This document shows, piece after piece, positions 54,325-64,000 of a stretch of 64,000 nt of DNA. Source of the stretch: Coenobita brevimanus. Taxonomy: Eukaryota; Arthropoda; Malacostraca; Decapoda; Coenobitidae. The stretch lies in NCBI GenBank assembly GCA_032717465.1, contig CM064691.1:1324815-1388814 (forward strand). Direction: 5' to 3'. The position numbers and the translations under genes are program-made. Below the pieces are notes generated by a model. It saw nothing but the letters and a program-made list of their open reading frames with translations. It did not search any database and was not told where the DNA came from. How positions within the stretch are numbered: position 1 is the stretch's first letter; each line of letters starts with the position of its first letter.

Positions 54325-55039
54325 GTTGATTTCTAAGTTACTGTGGGTGAATAATATGGGAAAACATTCCTATACATTTTATTTACACCATTTCAGAGTG
54401 ACTTGGAGTTGTTTTTGAGTGACTGAAATGTACTTGTCTTTTCACTTTACCGTATTATGTCTTTTCAGAATTCCATAAGACATTATATATTTGATCCTGG
54501 TGTCTAAAAGGCACACCTCTGACTTTACATACTAATCTTGTTAATGATAAATAGTGTTGTATGAATTGATGTAACTCGGTAAATTACCTGAGCTGAATTT
54601 ACGTATATTATTTATGTATTTCTTTAAAGTGATTTTGAAATAAGTTCGCATATCGTTTAAGCGATTTTCTCTTTACTCATGTACTGACTATATTTGCAGA
54701 ACATATACACGTACATAATATATACTGAGAAAGTCATTAAAAACAGTTACATGGCTTTGTACTACTTCGTCATGTAATCACTTTCGGCGCCTCTGAGGGG
54801 AAGGAGTGGACATCAAGAGCTAAGGTGGGCAGGGAGAGTAAATTTGTTGACAGCTCATGGTATAGATTATAGACTCTGTACTGTACCTTATCTCCGGGTC
54901 CCTGAAATGATGAGGGATTAGTTGTAGTAGCGTTGTTATTGTTGTATTTATTATTAGTAGTACAGTAATTGTAGTAGCAGTAGTAGTAGGGTAGTATTAG
55001 TATTAGTAGTAGTAGTATTGTCGTCTTCTTTTTTCCTAT

Positions 55040-55125
55040 TATTATTATTATTCCTCTCCCATCCCTAGGGTGGGAAAGGAGGCCTGGATGATGATGATAG
55101 ATGATGACGATGATGATGATGATTA
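55040..55125 (+). mobile_element. RTE-2 3' tail with (GAT)n
   Basis: CCCTAGGGTGGGAAAGGAGG then GATGATGATAGATGATGACG; matches the end of the RTE-2 copy at 61150-61185. Upstream (54325-55040) only AT-rich sequence and an (AGT)n-like run. Confidence 0.6.
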
Positions 55126-55209
55126 TTATATTATTTTATTTTTAGTCATCATCATCATTATTACATCCGCGCTCGCAAAGGAACAGCGGGTGCTCTTGCT
55201 TTTATTTTC

Positions 55210-55212
<3 letters not shown>

Positions 55213-55261
<49 letters not shown>

Positions 55262-55510
55262 GAAAACAACTAATACAGTTTTAATCTTACTTGGATCAAA
55301 CCTAGTGAGTTGACGGTCACCCAAGAGGTTGACCTATTACTGTGTGTGAGAATAAGAGGTCAAAGGTCAAGGTCAACTTAAATAATCTGAATCAGTGAAA
55401 GGTAAACTGTGTAGAAGAGTTCAGGCTTTTACGGGTATATGGAGATTCGATTTTGGGAACAGTGAAAGGTCAAGATAACAGGGAGAGGTCAAAGGTTAGG
55501 GTCACTGGGC
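55213..55510. repeat. (GT)n followed by AGGTCA-rich repeat
   Basis: (GT)n at 55213-55259. Downstream, AGGTCAAAGGTCA at 55357-55369 with AAGGTCA following, and further GGTCAAGATAAC, AGGTCAAAGGTTAGGGTCA, AAGGTCAATTC up to 55515. Parallels the (GT)n plus AGGTCA arrangement at 5022 and 22938. Confidence 0.6.
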
Positions 55511-55546
55511 AAGGTCAATTCAAGCATTCTTTGATTTGAACCGAAA

Positions 55547-55775
55547 TTGATGGAGAGAATGGAGAATGAAAGACTGACTAAGAGGGTGTAAGTGAAGTGG
55601 AAGGGGGGGAGGAAGGGGGAGACCAAGGTTGAGGTGGAGGGATGGAGTTGAGAGGTATATGAGGGAGGGGGGGGGAGAGGACAGTCAAATGGTGGATGAC
55701 AGAGCGACTTGGAGGCGTTTTGTCCGCGGCCATCCTTTGCGGGATTAAGGCTTCGGGCTATAGATAGATAGATAG
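55547..55775 (+). mobile_element. RTE-1 3' fragment (TCGGGCTATAG subtype)
   Basis: GATGGAGAGAATGGAGAATG, purine-rich GRGRP coding, GGATGACAGAGCGACTTGGA, ending GGCTTCGGGCTATAGATAGATAGATAG. Confidence 0.78.
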
Positions 55776-55982
55776 AGTTAGGGTTAGACAAGCATCAAGC
55801 ATTTCGATTTTGAGAATATGTTGAAGGGCAGACAGATGTTGGGCCTTGAACGACTTGCTGCCCATGAGTGTTGCAATGTTTGAGTGCTGCTTCTTCTTCT
55901 TCTTTTACTTCTTTACCTCCTCCTCCTCCATTTTTTTCATCTTTTTCCTTTTTACTACTATTATTATTATTATTATTAGGTG

Positions 55983-56420
55983 GTTGGTGGAGGCGCTCAC
56001 TATCCACTCACTCGATGTAGTGCCGCTTTGAGTGTCTGTCCTTTCCTCTCTTCCTTCCTTCCTCTTCTGTCTTTCTTTCCTTCATTCTTTCCTCTTCCTT
56101 CTGCCTACGGGTGGCTCTACACTGAGTGACAAGCCAAATGGTTTCCTGTACACCAGGAAACCATTTACTACGCTGGGTGGTAACCATATAACCAAATTAT
56201 GGCGCCAGGTGGTTTAGTGGGTAATTAAGGCGCTCCAATCAGATTGAGCCTGTGCAGGTTTATATCCAAGGGGTGGTTGGGGTTTATCGCTCACGTAATG
56301 CCACTCAGGGATGAGTGAGGCTGGTCACTCATCTTAAACGTCAGGACCAACTTGCCTAGCCCCGGGCTCCTACGCTCCTCATTGGGCAACGTAGGATTAG
56401 ATGATGGATGGATGGATTAT
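55983..56420 (+). mobile_element. Repeat D copy 5
   Basis: CTCACTATCCACTCACTCGA, a single pyrimidine unit, hairpin AAATGGTTTCCTG TACAC CAGGAAACCATTT at 56137-56167, TGGTTTAGTGGG at about 56212, GGTTTATATCC at about 56257, GTAATGCCACTCAGGGATGA and tail GATGATGGATGGATGG. Preceded by (ATT)n. The most complete copy for defining the element. Confidence 0.8.
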
Positions 56421-56436
56421 AGACATCTTTATTAAC

Positions 56437-56480
<44 letters not shown>

Positions 56481-56796
56481 CATCAGTTTTCACTCATTCC
56501 ACCAAGAGCTGCAGAGGCCATCTTTGTATTTGCAGTGATTCGTATTTTCGCCTCACGTAACCTACCTTAGTGTGGGATGCCTTCCTTCCCACTTATCCAT
56601 TTACCCCTTACTTCATCCCTCATTCATCCCCTCCTTATTCACGTCTTTCCTCATCCACTTGCCCACTCCACATCCCTATCATGTCCTTTACTATCCCATT
56701 CACCCCCTTTCGTCATAGTCTAACCTCTCCACCCCCTCATATCCCCATCCACCCCCTCCTCCCAGCTTACTGTTGTGGGGATATTCAGAGAGCATA

Positions 56797-56980
56797 TTAA
56801 CCCTCTCATGACAGAACAACTCTAGCTCCACTCCAGCTAACAAATTATTTTATTCACCTGAGAGTGTAGCGTAGGAGCCATTTTTTTTTTTTTTTACCCT
56901 TTCATGGTGAAGACAACTCTAGTTTCCACTCACGTTAATGCCAGACGATTACCTGAGAGTACATCATAGGAGACAGGGTG
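56797..56980. repeat. Tandem duplication, two diverged ~100-bp units
   Basis: TTAACCCTCTCATGACAGAA ... CAACTCTAGCTCCACTC ... CACCTGAGAGTGTAGCGTAG is followed, after a T-run, by TACCCTTTCATGGTGAAGAC ... AACTCTAGTTTCCACTC ... TACCTGAGAGTACATCATAG. Confidence 0.65.
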
Positions 56981-57344
56981 TTAACCAAATCTCTATAAAC
57001 CACTGGACTTTTCATAATTTTCGCGTCATTATTCACTTCCGTTGGACTGGGAAGTGTCTGGTGAACAAGTGAAGATGAAAGTATATTCACACAACCTTCC
57101 ACACAACTTCGGCCCAAGAACGTTTGTGAATACGGAACATAGCAAGCAGCAGCACGTCTGTTTGTGTAGCGGACGAGGGGACGGTTGGCTGAGGGGGAAT
57201 GAAGAGGTTACTGTTTGCTTCTCTTTGCTAACTCATGCCTCTGCCACAACTCGAGTGCACATTTCGCTACTTAAGCATATGTTAATAGTGTATGTATTCT
57301 CGTTTATGCTAGATTCAGTGATGTTCCTGTTTATGTACGAATCA

Positions 57345-58262
57345 GTACTTTCAGAGAACCAGCAACATATCTTCCCTGTTGTACCATTTCAAGCATGCAC
57401 TTCATCCTCCAAACTTCCATCCTTACTCATCACACTATCCAAGTACTTAAATGCGCTCACATTTTCCATTTCTTCATCATTCAACATTACTGTACATTTG
57501 GCTAAATCGGTAGAGAGGTGGCCTGCAGTCCTACCGGACCCAGGTTCAAATCCCCGCTGGGGCAGGGAACAGTTTAAGGATTTGAATTTCATAAAAGCAA
57601 ACTGTACTGATCTACCAGACGACCCGCCGACATGTAAAAATACCCCCGCTAATACCAATACACCAATCCTGTATGAGACAACTCTATCATGTATTCAATA
57701 TGGACGGTGGGTGTTAGCACCGAAATGGTGACATGTAGATAGGTGTATGGTATGTAGGAGGACTACTTGGCCTTGAAAGCAGACTGTGAAGCCTATATGC
57801 CCAGAGTCGAACACACAAAAAAAAAAAAAAAAAAAAATCCTGACTTCATTTCTGTCGAAGATCATCACTATACTCTTCCCTACATTCACCTTTAGATTTC
57901 GCTTCGTTCACACTCTCCCAAACTCTTTCACCAAGCCTTGCAGCTCCCCTTCGTCATCACTTAACACGATATCATCTGCAAACAACAGTACAGGGAGTTT
58001 CCAAACTGCCCTCTCTCACTAGGGCCGCTCCAACATCCACTGCCCTACCTTGTATCTCTTTTATAACCCCATCCATTTACAGATTGAACAACCATGGAGA
58101 CATGACATATCTCTGTTTCAACCCAACATTCAGATAGAAAAGAAAAAAAAAAAAAAAGTTCATTTTCACTCACCGCAGCCTTAGCACCCTCATACATACT
58201 TTTCGCGGCATTCAACAGCTTCCCTTTTACTCTATATATTCTTAATATTTTCCACATTCCTT
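57345..58262 (-). mobile_element. RTE-1 internal fragment interrupted by SINE-C
   Basis: Minus strand, from 58262 down: KILRIYRVKGKLLNAAKSMY, EGAKAAVSE, a poly(T) interruption, LNVGLKQRYVMS, PWLFNLYMDGVIKEIQGRA, LFADDIVLSDDEGELQ, LVKEFGRVCER, KVNVGKSIVMIFDRNEV. The SINE (57496-57835) is followed by CTVMLNDEEMENVSAFKYLD and SVMSKDGSLEDEV to 57390. It supplies the polymerase part of RTE-1 that the 3' fragments lack. Confidence 0.75.
57496..57835 (+). mobile_element. SINE-C copy 3, nested in RTE-1
   Basis: A box TGGCTAAATCGG at 57499-57510, B box GGTTCAAATCC at 57543-57553, then GGGGCAGGGAACAGTTTAAG, GACCCGCCGACATGTAAAAA, TATGGACGGTGGGTGTTAGC, and GAGTCGAACACAC with a poly(A) at 57818-57837. 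Confidence 0.85.
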
Positions 58263-60170
58263 GTTTAAAGCCAAAATATTTTATCTAACCCTCAAGAGAG
58301 CCCAACTTCATGCTTCTACGAAACTGAAGACCTCTTCTTACTCTAGTGTATACATTCAAAGGGACCTCACATACAATCGGAGACGAGAATTACAACAACG
58401 CAGACTCAATACACAGCAAATAAACACCAGAAACCAGACTCAGACTAGTACCGAGCCATCATCTAACACTGGTACAAGACCCTGAAAGTGGACAGTGCTA
58501 TGGGACCAGATAATATTCATCCCTTTGCTGCCCAAAGAGTGTGCTTCTGTCCTGACCTACCCTTACTACCTGCTTTTCAGGCATTCACTTTCTACTGGCG
58601 CTCTGCCCTCTTCTTGGAAAACTTCTCATATCACCCCCATCTAAAAAAAAAAAAAAAAAAAAAAAAAAACAACAACACTAGAACAGACACCCTCAACTCC
58701 AGGCCCATAATTCTTACACCTGTTCCATGTCAGTCTCTAGAAAGTAAAATCAGTAAGACATTGTACAGATTTATGCAGCAGATTTCCATCTTCTGTTTGA
58801 TGGTCAGTTTAGTTTCCGAACAAGTAACAGAGCTCCGTCTCACCTACAACACTATCACATACTGGTATGACCGAAGTCACACTGTTGATTAATATTTTGA
58901 CTTTCTTAAAGATTTTGATAGAGTCGACATTCAGACCCTACTTGAAATCTTGTTTCCACTGGAATACATGGTAAGCTGCTTGAATGGATTAGAAGCTTTC
59001 TGTCTGGTAGATCTATGAAAATTTCCCTAAATGAGCCCAAAGCTTGTCCAAACCAGTTTTCAGTGGAATTCTCCAAGGGTCCGTGCTGGGACCCTTGTTG
59101 TTCTTGATCTTTTTAAATTATTTTGGAGCCAGTCAAACCTGTAAACATATGTTATTTGCTGATGACCAAAAATTTTATCTTAATCACTCTCCAAAACCGA
59201 CCATCGCCTTTGGTCCTCTCCAAGAGATCATCAGTATTCTTTCAGACACGCCGCCTCATGGGGTCTAAACTTTGCACCGAACAAATGCGTCCATCTCAGG
59301 TTCTCCAGAGCTCGGTCTTAAATGATGGTGTCCAATCCTCCATTTGTCACAAAGACCTTGGTGCCAAAGTTGACACGCGGCTGAAGTTTCACATGCACAT
59401 TAAGGATGTTTCTAAAGCCGGGGTTGTTGCCACCAATCTTCCTAAATCCACACACGCCGCAAAGTTCATGACTTCCCTACTTATCTCTGACATTCGTTCC
59501 ATCATAGAATCTTGGCATCATGAGTGACCGTATGCCATTGGAATCAGTTCAACGCAGATGGATCAAACAAGTCTCAGGGGCTTTCAGAACTCGCACATGT
59601 GGCCATGCTAAAAAGTCTAAATCTATTTTCCATCAAAGGCTGACTATTGAGGTGCGTCATGATCCCGTGCTATATTTCATGGTCTTTCTCCCATAAACCC
59701 AGGGGCGTACCCAGAGATCTGGGGGCCCGGGGGGCTAGGTTCTTTGCGGGGGCCCCGCAAAGAACCTAGCCCTCAGCCCCCCTCATTCTCAAAACTTATC
59801 TAATATCTCAGCCGGGATTGTCGAGATGATAAATACATATTTTTTTAAATATTAATAAAAAAGCTTATAAATTTTTAAGGCTTTTTGCCCTCCCCGCTCA
59901 ACTGGAGGCTTTGGGGGCAGTTTCAAACAGCCCCCCCCCCGCCCCCCCCTCAGGTACGCCACTGCATACACCCTAGACATTTTTCATTTGTCTTCTTACC
60001 AAGAGATTAAAAGCCATAGGTTCAAAATCCACACACAACACACCCAGGTCAAGGCCCGTAAAAGATTCTCCAGCCATTGAAACTACCCACCATCAGATGC
60101 AGTTAAGCACCAACCATTTCCCAGTTCAAATCAAATTTCCAGTTAATCTTACCAATGAACTCATCATTTA
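58260..60170 (+). mobile_element. Degraded LINE (reverse transcriptase), split by a hAT MITE
   Basis: GPDNIHPFAAQRVCF near 58503, FYWRSALFLENFSYHPH near 58590, a poly(A)-like run, DGQFSFRTSNRAPSH near 58798, VLGPLLFLIFLNYFG near 59083, MLFADDQKFYLNHSP near 59150, HKDLGAKVDTRLKFHMHIKD near 59350. Stops throughout. Sequence continues beyond the MITE at 59965 (RFKIHTQHTQVKARK). Confidence 0.7.
59700..59964. mobile_element. hAT-type MITE, 265 bp, with internal 37-bp palindrome
   Basis: Left end CAGGGGCGTACCCAGAG and right end CTCAGGTACGCCACTG form terminal inverted repeats. Flanks CATAAACC (59692-59699) and CATACACC (59965-59972) are an 8-bp target duplication with one mismatch, the length used by hAT elements. 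At 59734-59770, GCTAGGTTCTTTGCGGGG is followed after one base by its exact reverse complement. Confidence 0.82.
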
Positions 60171-60319
60171 AATGCCCATACTGTCTACGTACAGTACATT
60201 CATAGCGCCTGTTTCGAATAATCTACTGCTAATTAAATTTATTTTAAAATTCTTGCGAAACCTATTGCAGGATACACAAAAACAATCAGATGATTATCAT
60301 TAAGGCATTATTATTATTA

Positions 60320-60320
60320 T

Positions 60321-60394
<74 letters not shown>
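60320..60394. repeat. (GA)n microsatellite
   Basis: Pure GA array directly upstream of an RTE-2 fragment. Confidence 0.95.
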
Positions 60395-60395
<1 letters not shown>

Positions 60396-60397
<2 letters not shown>

Positions 60398-61185
60398 AAA
60401 TATCTGGGTACAGTGAAAGAAAAGAGGAAAATGTGCAAAAGAAGTGGAAAGTAGAGTGACACAAGGAAGGAAAGTACCGTAGCTGGTGCGATGAAGGCCT
60501 TGATAAAAAACAGAGACTTGAGTATTGCAGCTGCACGAGGTTTACATGAAGGAGTGTTAGTGCCAACTTTAACATATGGATGTGAGACTATGGTGTGGCA
60601 TGAAAATGAAAAGTCTAGAGTAAGAGCAGTGGAGATGGTACTGTTGAAGAGTGTATGTGGAGTACAGAGAGTGGATGGATACGAAATAATGTGATTCATG
60701 AAAGATGTGGAATGAGGAAGTCTGTAAACACCAAAATCGAAGACAGTGTAATGAGATAGTAAGGTTATGTGGAGAGAAAGGATAACAATAGTGGTGAAAA
60801 AGGTATATCTGAGCGAATTCGAAGAAGGATGGAGGCGAGGTAGGCCAAGGAGAAGGTGGAGGGATATGGTGGATGTGTGTGTGGGGAAGAGAGGTGTGGA
60901 AGTCGGTGAGGCTAGGGGACTGACAAGAGATCGAGCTGGCTGGATGAATGTTGTGCGAAGAAGTGCATGATCAAGGATTTGACCCCTTTTAAACGTCAGC
61001 GATCGGTATGTGAAGCCAAATGTGGTGAATGTTTTGGAAATATCGGATAGAGCCAGGATTCCGGGGGCTTGAATGATCAGTAAATGGAAGCGTGGCCCAT
61101 TGGATTGGGCATACTTAGGCTGTCTGTACGTGCTACTCCTCACCCTGCACTAGGGTGGGAAAGGAGGTCCTGATGATGATGAAAA
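60396..61185 (+). mobile_element. RTE-2: C-terminal region and (GAT)n tail
   Basis: FKYLGTVKEKRGK near 60397, AMKALIKNRDLSIAAARGLH, EGVLVPTLTYGCETMVWHEN, EKSRVRAVEMVLLKSVCGVQ, stop, VYLSEFEEGWRRGRPRRRWR, GLTRDRAGWMNVVRRSA (stop at 60970). A 3' UTR follows, ending GGTGGGAAAGGAGGTCCTGATGATGATG. Related to but distinct from RTE-1. Confidence 0.8.
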
Positions 61186-63353
61186 CTTTTCCCTCACACC
61201 ATCTGACTGAAGTATCCTCACAGTTCCTCGGGCCGTCCCCCTTCCTTCAGATGCCTAACTGCTAAAGGGTCATGGCTCTGACAGGTGAGTAAACCAGATG
61301 AGTAAAATGTGATGCCTTTTCAGCAGCACGCACGGCAAGATTGTTGAGGTTGTTGACATGACGATACAGCTGTCACATTCATTACCAGGAAAATTTAGTT
61401 TATATTCAATTACCAATTTTTGAAAACAAAAACGAGAATATATATATTTTATTGAAGCATTTATTATTCTGATTATTTAACAGGCCAGAATGATATAAAA
61501 CATGTATGCCATGTTATGTTCACTCGTAATCAAACGCAGGCTGACGCCATGATTGTTTTGGCTGCGGGTGTCTGATTTTCATAGTACTCAAGCCGCCTTC
61601 AAACATGCTAATTATTTGAAACAGCATTCGTCCTTACCCACGTGAGTACACGGTCATGCACTGGCTAACGATGGGGGCATTATAACACTTCATAGGAAGA
61701 CTATTTAGGGAGTAACCAATCTATTAGCCAGGTAAACCAGGAATGCCGTGTTGGAGGATGTTTACTTGGAGTTTTAAAGTTTTCCGTGCGTAAGTTTGGG
61801 TAATATTGACGGGTTGATACTTTTTCGAATTGGTTCTTATGAATAGAGGCAGTAGTAAAGAATTAGTGCAATTGTCAAATGCTTGTTTGGTGTTAAAATG
61901 TGTAGGTCGGGTTGTTTTGTGGCCTGAACTTGCCGCATCGGTCAGATGGCTTTTTTTATTAATGCTGTCGCCGGAAGGTTTTATTTGCCTTACTGGTGTA
62001 GAATTTTCATCTAACTTAGCATGGGTAGGTACAGCTTACAGCAACTTGGTGAAATTACAGGAGAGCATCTATGCATAGAAATTACAACTGCGTTTTTCCA
62101 CAGTAAACTCAGATTAATTATCAAAGTGATAACTTAAGAATTTGCAGAAATGTGTAATTTTGAAGACATCAAGTATAAACCTTGGCAGTTTTATATGCAA
62201 ACCATCACAGGTGGCCACTCACTTCAGACTTTCAGGTTGATTCGGCTTCAAAGTACCGTACTGTAGTCTGTCACTAATCTCATCTCTACTAACCTGTCCT
62301 AATTTGACCTAACAACTAAACACAGATTAATCTAACCTGATTAAATTGGGTTAGATTATTTGGTATTATTTTGCAAGTTGCCAAGATGTGGTTCAGAGAT
62401 ATTACCACCATACACATAGTATGATACCTGACTCAAAGGTAAGCATTCCACTGCAGCACGTCAGGTTAGGTTGGGTTAGGTTAGGTCCAGAAAAACGTAC
62501 TGCACAACCTAGGGGGTGAATTGGCAACTTGTAAAAATTTACCAATTATTTATTAGGTTAGTAACTCAGTTCAGTATAATAATTGAATTACTTTGTTTAT
62601 AAATTAAGCAAAGTAAGTGATTCAGCTTACCTTACTTTAACCTATCTAATGAATAAGTTAGAGACGAGCGAGTTTCAGATCCTAATTGACCCATCAGCCT
62701 CCGTAGGACACCACCACTGACAACAAACCTAACTCGTGTTCTTTAGTAACTGTTTTTTCTGCAGGATTTAGGTGTCATAAATGAATTAAACAATTGGTAA
62801 TGTACATTTTACTTTAAGCACCAGAATTGTTTTCTGTATTTTTCTGTGGTGGTAAAGAATTGTTTTCTGTTAACTTTTTTCCCCTTGTTATGATCATGTT
62901 CCTTATGCCTCAGGGACATGTGTAATGGTGTACTTGTTGAAACCTACTGGTACTTGAGTCTTGGTTAAGTGAAAGTGCTAGGTTATGTTGTTAAATTGCT
63001 TGGCCTTGTTATATTGAATTGCTAGGTTATGTTAAATTGTTAGTTTAAATTTGGTGGAGTCAAAATGCAGGATAAGAAGAGGTACTAAAAGGTGGCTGGG
63101 ACGTATTCTGTAGTCAAGGATTCGCCATTACAATAAAAAAGTTGATGTAATGGAAAGAACATGGCAAAAAATAAAAGGGAAAGACATTTTATGTGAAACG
63201 TTCCTTTACCACCCAAAAAATAACCAGAAAAATGGATTATCAGGAAGAACAACAACTGATTTGGTAAGGTGCTTCTGCTGCCAAACGTGTGTGATTACCA
63301 TACAATCTGTTGTAATATAAATGTTATTTCCACAGAATCTGTGTGTCATAAAT
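61186..63353. other. AT-rich region without recognisable genes
   Basis: No convincing exon or element. Contains short GGTTAGGTT strings: CAGGTTAGGTTGGGTTAGGT at about 62462 and CTAACCTGATTAAATTGGGT at 62333. A similar CTAACCTAACCTAACC string is at 10201. These resemble the arthropod telomeric TTAGG unit but are only about three units long. Confidence 0.5.
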
Positions 63354-64000
63354 GAATTATCTATCTATCTACCTATTGCCAGACGCCTCAGTCCCATTTG
63401 GGGTGGCCACAAACAAATCGCCTCCACGTCACCCTGTCCCCTGCCATTTCATTGCCCTGCTCCCAACTCACACCCCCCTCTCTCATATACCTCTCCACCT
63501 CATCCCTCCATCTCATCCTCAGCCTCCCCCTCCCTCTTCCCCCCTCCACCTCACTCACATACACTCTCTTTGTCAGTCTTTCACCCTCCATCCTCTCCAC
63601 ATGGCCAAACCACCTCAGTGTGTTCCTCATAACACTTCCTATCACATCCACACCACAATGCTCCTTTACATCCTCATTCGTCAGCCTGTCTCTCCATGTG
63701 ACTCCACAGGCTCCTCTTAAATAACTCATTTCCACTGCTCTCACTCTTGCCTTGTGTCCTTCCAACAACGTCCAAGCTTCACTTCCATACGTTAGAGTTG
63801 GTATCACAATACTGTCATGTAGTAACTTTTTCACTTCCATGGTCACTTCCCTGTTTCTTATTACTGCTTTCAAAGAACCAGCAACCTTTCTTCCCTGCTG
63901 TACCCTTTCAAGCACTTCACCCTCCAAACCTCCATCCTTACTCATCACACTACCCAAGTACAGGTACTTAAACATACTCACATTTTCCAATTCCTCACCA
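63354..64000 (-). mobile_element. RTE-1: best-preserved C-terminal copy, runs off the window
   Basis: Tail TATCTATCTACCTATTGCCAG at the left. The minus strand is open from 63990 to 63388 (200 codons): [117 protein letters not shown]. This copy lacks the stop seen at 9547 and gives the family's reading frame. Confidence 0.88.

Noticed and set aside
61830..62078. 82-codon ORF (MVLMNRGSSKELVQLSNACL)
   Set aside because: No homology I recognise and no splice or promoter context; likely chance.
63061..63260. Possible MADF/Myb-like coding remnant (KKVDVMERTWQKIKGKD)
   Set aside because: Only one short block resembles such a domain and stops surround it.

Overview
The window is a piece of an animal nuclear genome. 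It shows spliceosomal exon/intron structure, sparse and short coding exons, very many dinucleotide microsatellites (AC/GT, TA, GA) and a crowd of non-LTR retrotransposon, SINE and DNA-transposon relics. The LINE lineages, the microsatellite load and short TTAGG-type strings point to an arthropod, most likely a decapod crustacean (inference; no ribosomal or mitochondrial marker is present).

Two host genes can be read from splice signals and reading-frame continuity. They are convergent. (1) Plus strand, 9963-30089: a five-exon gene whose exons (10019-10094, 13450-13545, 15539-15612, 26979-27100, 30050-30089) join in perfect phase into a 408-nt frame. It encodes a 135-residue protein with a signal-peptide-like start, four cysteines and three N-glycosylation sequons; I do not recognise the family. 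(2) Minus strand, 48122-32369: a six-exon alpha-1,4-glycosyltransferase of the A4GALT / alpha4GT type (GT32, DXD motif, Gb3-synthase C-terminal domain), missing only its N-terminal membrane anchor. About 2.3 kb separates the two 3' ends.

Everything else is mostly mobile DNA. LINE-A (CR1/L2/jockey-like, two ORFs) has a near full-length copy (47-4262), a 5'-truncated copy with an almost intact ORF2 (23121-26321) and a 195-bp stub (8582-8780); all three sit inside (AC)n arrays. RTE-1 has about 14 3' fragments, nearly all ending in (GATA)n; RTE-2 ends in (GAT)n. There are degraded copies of a jockey-type LINE (19590-22035), a second CR1-like LINE (40400-43890) and another LINE (58260-60170). SINE-C (perfect Pol III A and B boxes) has three copies. 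Repeat D (about 450 bp, internal tRNA-like promoter and a conserved hairpin) has five. DNA transposons include a 2.06-kb element with about 60-bp terminal inverted repeats inside intron 1 of gene 1, a THAP-type element with 20-bp inverted termini in the glycosyltransferase gene, a 265-bp hAT MITE with an 8-bp target duplication, and a ZBED/SCAND3-type hAT transposase copy that ends in AATAAA plus poly(A), so it looks retroposed.

Layout: 1-9.9 kb LINE-A, microsatellites, RTE and SINE fragments; 10-30 kb the small secreted-protein gene with repeat-filled introns; 32-48 kb the glycosyltransferase with nested LINEs in its introns; 48-64 kb repeats only (RTE, ZBED retrocopy, LINEs, microsatellites), running off the end inside an RTE-1 copy. 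Most nested insertions can be ordered by which element interrupts which.
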